Shown here: positions 60,299-64,000 of the stretch, in pieces
How the letters are laid out: the number at the start of each line of letters is the position of its first letter
Numbering within the stretch: position 1 is the stretch's first letter
Origin: UBA1351 sp963677625
GTDB lineage: Bacteria; Bacillota; Clostridia; Lachnospirales; Vallitaleaceae
Assembly (NCBI GenBank): GCA_963677625.2
Contig: CAXXSW010000007.1
Span: 744,001-808,000 of the forward strand
DNA length: 64,000 nucleotides
Direction: 5' to 3'
Notes under the pieces: model-generated
The model's input: the letters and a program-made list of their open reading frames with translations, nothing else
What the model was told of the DNA's origin: nothing
Database searches by the model: none
Position numbers and translations under genes: made by a program

Positions 60299-60925
60299 TT
60301 ATAGTGTTTCTAATTGAAGAATATGCCTATTGATGGCGTCTAATGTAGCACGAGCAACCGCTTCATTCAAGTCAGTCGTAATCCTAGCCGTCCCAATATA
60401 GGTCTCTTCTCTATGGTGATAAATAGATGTAATACTCACAGCTATTATCCTCACATTAGTCAAATTCACTTCCTTTGCATCTTCAAAAACAAAAACATCA
60501 TGAATACCTAAATAATTCTCAACAGCCTGAAGGGCTGCTGTACCAGTTAGGCGCATAGCATTAGAAGTAGTTTTAATACCTGATGATGTACTGACATATG
60601 TTTCAGAAAATTTTTCTAAAGTGACTGTAACATCCACAGATGTACCAAAGTTACCATATCCAATTGATTTTAATTTTATTCGGGGGTCTTGCTCAGTTTT
60701 TACTGAATCCCCTTTAACCTGAGCAATAGAAATCTTCTTATAATCAACTACTTGATCAAATTCAGAAAGTAGAATAGCTTCAACATCCCTAAGTATTTGC
60801 TTAGGACTGCGTCGTAAATCAGAAACGATATGAATTTCTTCAATAATCCCTTCCTCATTAGCTATAACTTTTGAGCCGATAACGGATTGAATTTTAAGTA
60901 AAAATTGCTCGATATTTTTTGTCAT
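60299..60925 (-). CDS. uncharacterised protein with duplicated alpha/beta halves
   Basis: From the ATG at 60925 (GGGGGAA upstream; the longer frame starts at TTG) the protein is 208 residues. The N-terminal part (IEEIHIVSDLRRSPKQILRDVEAILL) and the C-terminal part (VRIIAVSITSIYHH ... ARATLDAINRHI) resemble conserved proteins of unknown function found in Clostridia and Actinobacteria, from memory. No signal peptide or membrane segment. It is upstream of the peptide and HD-GYP genes. Function unknown. Confidence 0.7.
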   Translation of the reverse strand: MTKNIEQFLLKIQSVIGSKVIANEEGIIEEIHIVSDLRRSPKQILRDVEAILLSEFDQVVDYKKISIAQVKGDSVKTEQDPRIKLKSIGYGNFGTSVDVTVTLEKFSETYVSTSSGIKTTSNAMRLTGTAALQAVENYLGIHDVFVFEDAKEVNLTNVRIIAVSITSIYHHREETYIGTARITTDLNEAVARATLDAINRHILQLETL

Positions 60926-61039
60926 TTGGAATTCCCCCAATTTTTATCTATCACAACAATTATAGTATATAATAACTATATTAACAAGGGAAATCCATTA
61001 GTAAAATCTACTTATTTACATAGTAAAATGGACGAATAA

Positions 61040-61078
61040 AAACCTGTATTTTGATAATTTTATCAAAAATACAGGTTT
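61040..61078 (-). terminator. terminator after hsp20
   Basis: A near-perfect 18-bp stem with arms AAACCTGTATTTTGATAA and TTATCAAAAATACAGGTTT (one bulge), followed on the minus strand by TTTTTATTC. Confidence 0.85.
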
Positions 61079-61214
61079 ATTCTTCTTATTAAGACTTTAC
61101 CCAATATGGATTCAGCCTTAATCTCTATATGAAATATCTTAAGGATAAGATATGTTAGAAAAAATTATGTAAACTAAAGCCAGGCTAAAATAAAAATAAA
61201 TTTCTAATTACCAC

Positions 61215-61640
61215 TTATTGAATATCAACTTTAAAGCTATTGTCTTCTTCAATAATCTTGGGTACATTAATTGTTAAGATTCCACTGTCAAGCTTAGCTG
61301 TAATTCCTTTAGAATCGATTTTCTTTAAGAAAAAGGCTCTTTGCATTGATGCAGATTTACGTTCTTTACGAATATAATTCTTACCTTCATCTTCCGTCTC
61401 TTCTTCTTTCTTGACCTGAATCATAAGTTTATCATTTTTATAATCCACAAGAACATCTTCTTTAGAAACCCCTGGAAGCTCAGCTTCAAATATATAATTT
61501 GTTTCATTATCTTGTATGTCTACTTTAAAAGCGTCATTATAAGTAGCATCATTTGGAAAATCACTTAGAATATCATCAAATAAATTAAATAAGTTCGATA
61601 CTTCATTTCTTCTTGTTTTGTAAGGTGCAATTCTATACAT
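61215..61640 (-). CDS. hsp20: Hsp20/alpha-crystallin small heat-shock protein
   Basis: From the ATG at 61640 (AGGAGG, 7-bp spacing) the protein is 141 residues with an alpha-crystallin domain (residues about 40-135): FEAELPGVSKEDVLVDYKNDKLMI and the C-terminal LDSGILTINVPKI with the I-x-I-like tail. It holds unfolding proteins as an ATP-independent chaperone. It is directly downstream of a CIRCE element, so HrcA control is very likely. Confidence 0.92.
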   Translation of the reverse strand: MYRIAPYKTRRNEVSNLFNLFDDILSDFPNDATYNDAFKVDIQDNETNYIFEAELPGVSKEDVLVDYKNDKLMIQVKKEEETEDEGKNYIRKERKSASMQRAFFLKKIDSKGITAKLDSGILTINVPKIIEEDNSFKVDIQ

Positions 61641-61696
61641 GTTAGTTCCTCCTTGTAAAATCATTTATCGTTTATATTTTTTACTCTTTTTGTTTG

Positions 61697-61723
61697 TTAG
61701 CACTCTTTAACGTCGAGTGCTGA
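61697..61723. promoter_or_regulatory. CIRCE (HrcA operator) at hsp20
   Basis: TTAGCACTC-N9-GAGTGCTGA matches the CIRCE inverted repeat (TTAGCACTC-N9-GAGTGCTAA) with one mismatch. It overlaps the leader just after the -10 box. Confidence 0.92.
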
Positions 61724-61733
61724 TTACATACAT

Positions 61734-61762
61734 AATATACACCCATCTCATAATTATGTCAA
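61734..61762 (-). promoter_or_regulatory. hsp20 promoter
   Basis: On the minus strand TTGACA (61757-61762) and TATATT (61734-61739) are 17 bp apart, directly in front of the CIRCE element. Confidence 0.8.
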
Positions 61763-61849
61763 CTAATAAAATATATTTTTATACTTTTTTAATAAATGGT
61801 TTGAATTTGATGAACAAGAAAATACTTGAAAATTAGATAAAGACAAAAA

Positions 61850-61869
61850 GACCATCAAGAAAGATGGCC
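61850..61869 (-). terminator. terminator of the histidine kinase operon
   Basis: The hairpin GACCATC-AAGAAA-GATGGCC is followed on the minus strand by TTTTT. It is about 200 bp after the kinase stop, with the structured element between them. Confidence 0.7.
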
Positions 61870-61915
61870 TCTATTGAGTAGGGAATAAGTGTTAAAAGGA
61901 ATAACATGCGCTTTT

Positions 61916-62061
61916 GGGGCAAAGCTTCATGCTAACCGCTTGCAATAACAGTACTTCACGTTCTGTTATTAACATTATATAATGGACAGTAAGCTTTGCC
62001 TAGTGCCCTAGGTAACCCCATAGAATGACTTTAGTCACTTTCACTAGTGTCTTAAGTCATT
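61916..62061. other. structured intergenic element (3' UTR or ncRNA candidate)
   Basis: A perfect 10-bp outer stem GGCAAAGCTT/AAGCTTTGCC (61918-61927 with 61991-62000) encloses AATAACAG-N11-CTGTTATT (61944-61970) and a CATTATATAATG palindrome. It is followed by CCTAGTGCCCTAGG and a second hairpin AATGACTT/AAGTCATT (62024-62061). No ORF of note. It lies between the kinase stop and the terminator at 61850. Confidence 0.55.
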
Positions 62062-62065
62062 CGAC

Positions 62066-63835
62066 TTAAACTTCCTCTGTCATTTGAAGGCTACTGTGAT
62101 CTCTTACAATAGGTATTGTAACATGTAGATTAAATCCTTCTCCATCGGGTGATCCACATGAGAAAAATCCATCCAATTTCTTTACCCGATGCTCCATTCC
62201 TTTAAGACCATTCCCCATTTGAAAATCTTCACATCCTATACCATTATCAGCAATAATAATATCAACTGAATGTTTAGAAAAACGAACTGCAATAGTAATC
62301 TTACTTGCCTCACCGTGTCTCAAAGCATTTGTCATACTTTCCTGACATATTCGATATATGGTGTCATAATAGTCCGGTCTGACCTTAATAGGATAGTGGT
62401 TAGTAATAAACTCAACTTCAACACCTGAATGAGTAAATTCAGTTGTTAGATTTTCAAGATCATCAATAAGATTCTCAGTTGTTATTGTCGTCTCTTTCTT
62501 TTTAGTTAAAGATTGTTTCAATTGATTGATGCCTTTTCGAGTAGCATCCATAGCATGACTTACTTTTTCTCTGGCAAATTCCGGATCCTGAGCAACTGTT
62601 TTTTTCATAATCTCTAAAAGGGAGATGACAACCGTAACAGAATGACCTAAAATATCATGAACTTCTTTTGATGCTCTATTTCTTTCCTGCTCAACAATTA
62701 GCCTCTTTTTAACACTGATATTCTCACTTAAAGTCTTATTAATATGTTCAAGACTTGCATATTTTTCTTCCAGTTCCTTAACTAAATCATAATGTTCTGT
62801 CATATCCAAAAACTTCAGTATGGCTCCGGTTTTCTCACCAAATTCATTATAGGATTTCTGAAAAGAAACCAAGATATGCTTACGCTCTTCGTTATGAATA
62901 AAATTTACTTCTATCTTATTCTCAGATATAGGACTTGATATAAAGTGATTATATGTATCGGCTATATTCTCATAATCTTCAATATATTCATGAAAAACCT
63001 CAAACATATCTTGAAACTTATTGTACTTCTTTAAGGTAATAACTCCCATCGTCAATATTTTCATTCTTTCATTGTATTCAATAACTCGGGCATCATTATC
63101 TAAAATAATAATACCTTCATATAGATTTTCTAAGATTTTTATCCTAGTCATAAGCTGGATATCAAAATAATTGTGCATAAAGGAAACAAGTCCCAGTATT
63201 AAAATAAGTATATTGAACATTATAGGTGTCAAATCATAAGGTATAGGTAGAATACCAAAAACGTATGCTACATTAACTAGCATAGGAATGATAAAACTTA
63301 TAGTCAAAAGTACTTTTGTCTTAAGTGAGTATACTGGTGAATAATATGAAGTCATAATCATAACAATAGCTCCTAAGAGTAAACCATAGGAATAGAAAGT
63401 GTGAAAATAAAACCAAATACCTTTGACACTCCCCTCTTTAAAAAGCTCTATGAAAAAGAGATGATGAAAATTGTTAGTAAAGAGCACAAAGAAATTGATC
63501 ATACATATAAGGCCAAGTCCAGTATGCCATTTGACTGATATCTTACGATTGTACTTATATAAATATGCAAAAGCAAAAAATTCCAAACTGACAAATATAA
63601 TTCCGATATATTCGAAAACCGCCCATATAAATATTACAGGTTGGCTAAAACTAACAATTCTTAATATTTTGGCAACTATCCATATACCCAAAAGCAATTC
63701 TACACGAAAATAATATTCGACCAATTCTATTTTATTGGTTCTTAAAAAAAGGTAAAAATTTATTCCTACCCCTACCAATAAAAAAACTGTATATATCACT
63801 ATTTCGTAGAATTCCAAAATACTTAATTCATGCAT
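62066..63835 (-). CDS. membrane sensor histidine kinase (HisKA_3/NarL type)
   Basis: The 589-residue protein has about seven N-terminal transmembrane segments (7TM-type sensor, residues 10-220), a PAS-like region (about 235-345), a HisKA_3 dimerisation domain with the phospho-acceptor His in KEVHDILGHSVTV near residue 400, and a HATPase domain (NALRHGEA, DNGIGCEDF, GNGLKGMEHRV). It should autophosphorylate and signal to the response regulator encoded 8 bp upstream. The signal is unknown. Confidence 0.92.
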   Translation of the reverse strand: MHELSILEFYEIVIYTVFLLVGVGINFYLFLRTNKIELVEYYFRVELLLGIWIVAKILRIVSFSQPVIFIWAVFEYIGIIFVSLEFFAFAYLYKYNRKISVKWHTGLGLICMINFFVLFTNNFHHLFFIELFKEGSVKGIWFYFHTFYSYGLLLGAIVMIMTSYYSPVYSLKTKVLLTISFIIPMLVNVAYVFGILPIPYDLTPIMFNILILILGLVSFMHNYFDIQLMTRIKILENLYEGIIILDNDARVIEYNERMKILTMGVITLKKYNKFQDMFEVFHEYIEDYENIADTYNHFISSPISENKIEVNFIHNEERKHILVSFQKSYNEFGEKTGAILKFLDMTEHYDLVKELEEKYASLEHINKTLSENISVKKRLIVEQERNRASKEVHDILGHSVTVVISLLEIMKKTVAQDPEFAREKVSHAMDATRKGINQLKQSLTKKKETTITTENLIDDLENLTTEFTHSGVEVEFITNHYPIKVRPDYYDTIYRICQESMTNALRHGEASKITIAVRFSKHSVDIIIADNGIGCEDFQMGNGLKGMEHRVKKLDGFFSCGSPDGEGFNLHVTIPIVRDHSSLQMTEEV

Positions 63836-63843
63836 AATAACCT

Positions 63844-64000
63844 CTAGATTAAATTGTGCTTAATAGCAAAAACAGCTATCTGTGTACGGTCCTTTAGTCC
63901 AAGTTTACTTAGTAATTTTGAAACTTTATTCTTTATCGTTCCTTCTGTAAAATTTAATTTAGCAGCAATCTCTTTATTACTTTTTCCATTAACCATTTGC
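63844..64000 (-). CDS. NarL/LuxR-type response regulator, C-terminal part
   Basis: Reading the minus strand from the window edge gives 51 codons ending in TAG at 63844. The translation (QMVNGKSNKEIAAKLNFTEG, TIKNKVSKLLSKLGLKDRTQ) is a LuxR-type helix-turn-helix. The receiver domain lies outside the window. It is upstream of, and surely the partner of, the histidine kinase. Confidence 0.88.
   Translation of the reverse strand, partial: QMVNGKSNKEIAAKLNFTEGTIKNKVSKLLSKLGLKDRTQIAVFAIKHNLI

Noticed and set aside
1..64000. CRISPR array, prophage, toxin-antitoxin or defence island
   Set aside because: No evenly spaced repeats, no Cas, integrase, terminase, restriction or toxin genes were seen among the genes read; the window is mostly core and catabolic.

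Overview
The window is 64 kb of AT-rich bacterial DNA from a low-GC Firmicute. The most likely source is an anaerobic member of the Clostridia (Lachnospirales/Vallitaleaceae-like); this placement is inferred from gene content, not computed. The signs are strong AGGAGG ribosome binding sites, a streptococcal/clostridial-style fab-acc cluster with FabK, a hut pathway ending in FtcD plus a cyclodeaminase with a HutP regulator, a CIRCE-controlled small heat-shock gene, and YdhD/YaaH-type GH18 and LytTR-DUF3021 genes. No rRNA, tRNA, CRISPR array, phage or transposase gene was seen. Most genes lie on the minus strand.

Region by region (minus strand unless stated). 1-7.2 kb: a sugar or polyol catabolic operon (aldo/keto reductase, zinc dehydrogenase, class II aldolase, PfkB kinase, FucU mutarotase, FGGY kinase cut by the window edge) with a LacI regulator and two identical perfect palindromic operators. 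7.3-11.4 kb: a thioredoxin-like gene, then on the plus strand a secreted protein, a pirin, and an MFS transporter with its MerR regulator behind a 19-bp-spacer promoter. 11.4-20.8 kb: a complete type II fatty acid synthesis operon fabH-acpP-fabK-fabD-fabG-fabF-accB-fabZ-accC-accD-accA, preceded by FabT-like operators although fabT is absent. 21-26 kb: an MscS channel, a plus-strand HAAS/DUF4097 pair, and a diguanylate cyclase coupled to an ODP-type metallo-beta-lactamase protein. 26-33.6 kb: hutP and the histidine degradation operon hutH-hutU-ftcD-hutI-fchA, whose leader carries a HutP box and a terminator. 33.6-47 kb: an esterase, an ABC-2 exporter, DUF1543, a LytTR-DUF3021 pair, a heterodimeric ABC exporter, a divergent MocR/LysE pair, and a TetR-MMPL operon. 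47-53.9 kb: wecB with an RdhA-like iron-sulfur protein, then the conserved sua5-ywlE-rpiB-upp-tagO block and a GNAT gene. 54-64 kb: an AraC regulator divergent from a DapA-like gene, a GH18/DUF5317/HD-GYP cluster with a 30-residue peptide gene, an uncharacterised protein, hsp20 under CIRCE, and a histidine kinase with the end of its response regulator.

The most unusual signals lie outside the coding sequences. (1) A recurrent leader, made of a hairpin GTAAATC-TT(N)-GATTTAC followed by a conserved stretch ending in the Shine-Dalgarno sequence, precedes four unrelated genes (thioredoxin-like, pirin, mscS, lytTR). (2) A dispersed palindromic intergenic repeat of about 120 bp starts AACAAAGAGGCT and ends CTATAGAA; it has two full and several partial copies, and one full copy sits inside the hut leader. 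(3) A HutP-type UAG-N4-UAG-N4-UAG site lies between a consensus promoter and a terminator ahead of hutH, while hutP itself is at the far end of the cluster. (4) A structured intergenic element of about 145 bp follows the histidine kinase gene. These are the places where something undescribed is most likely to be found.
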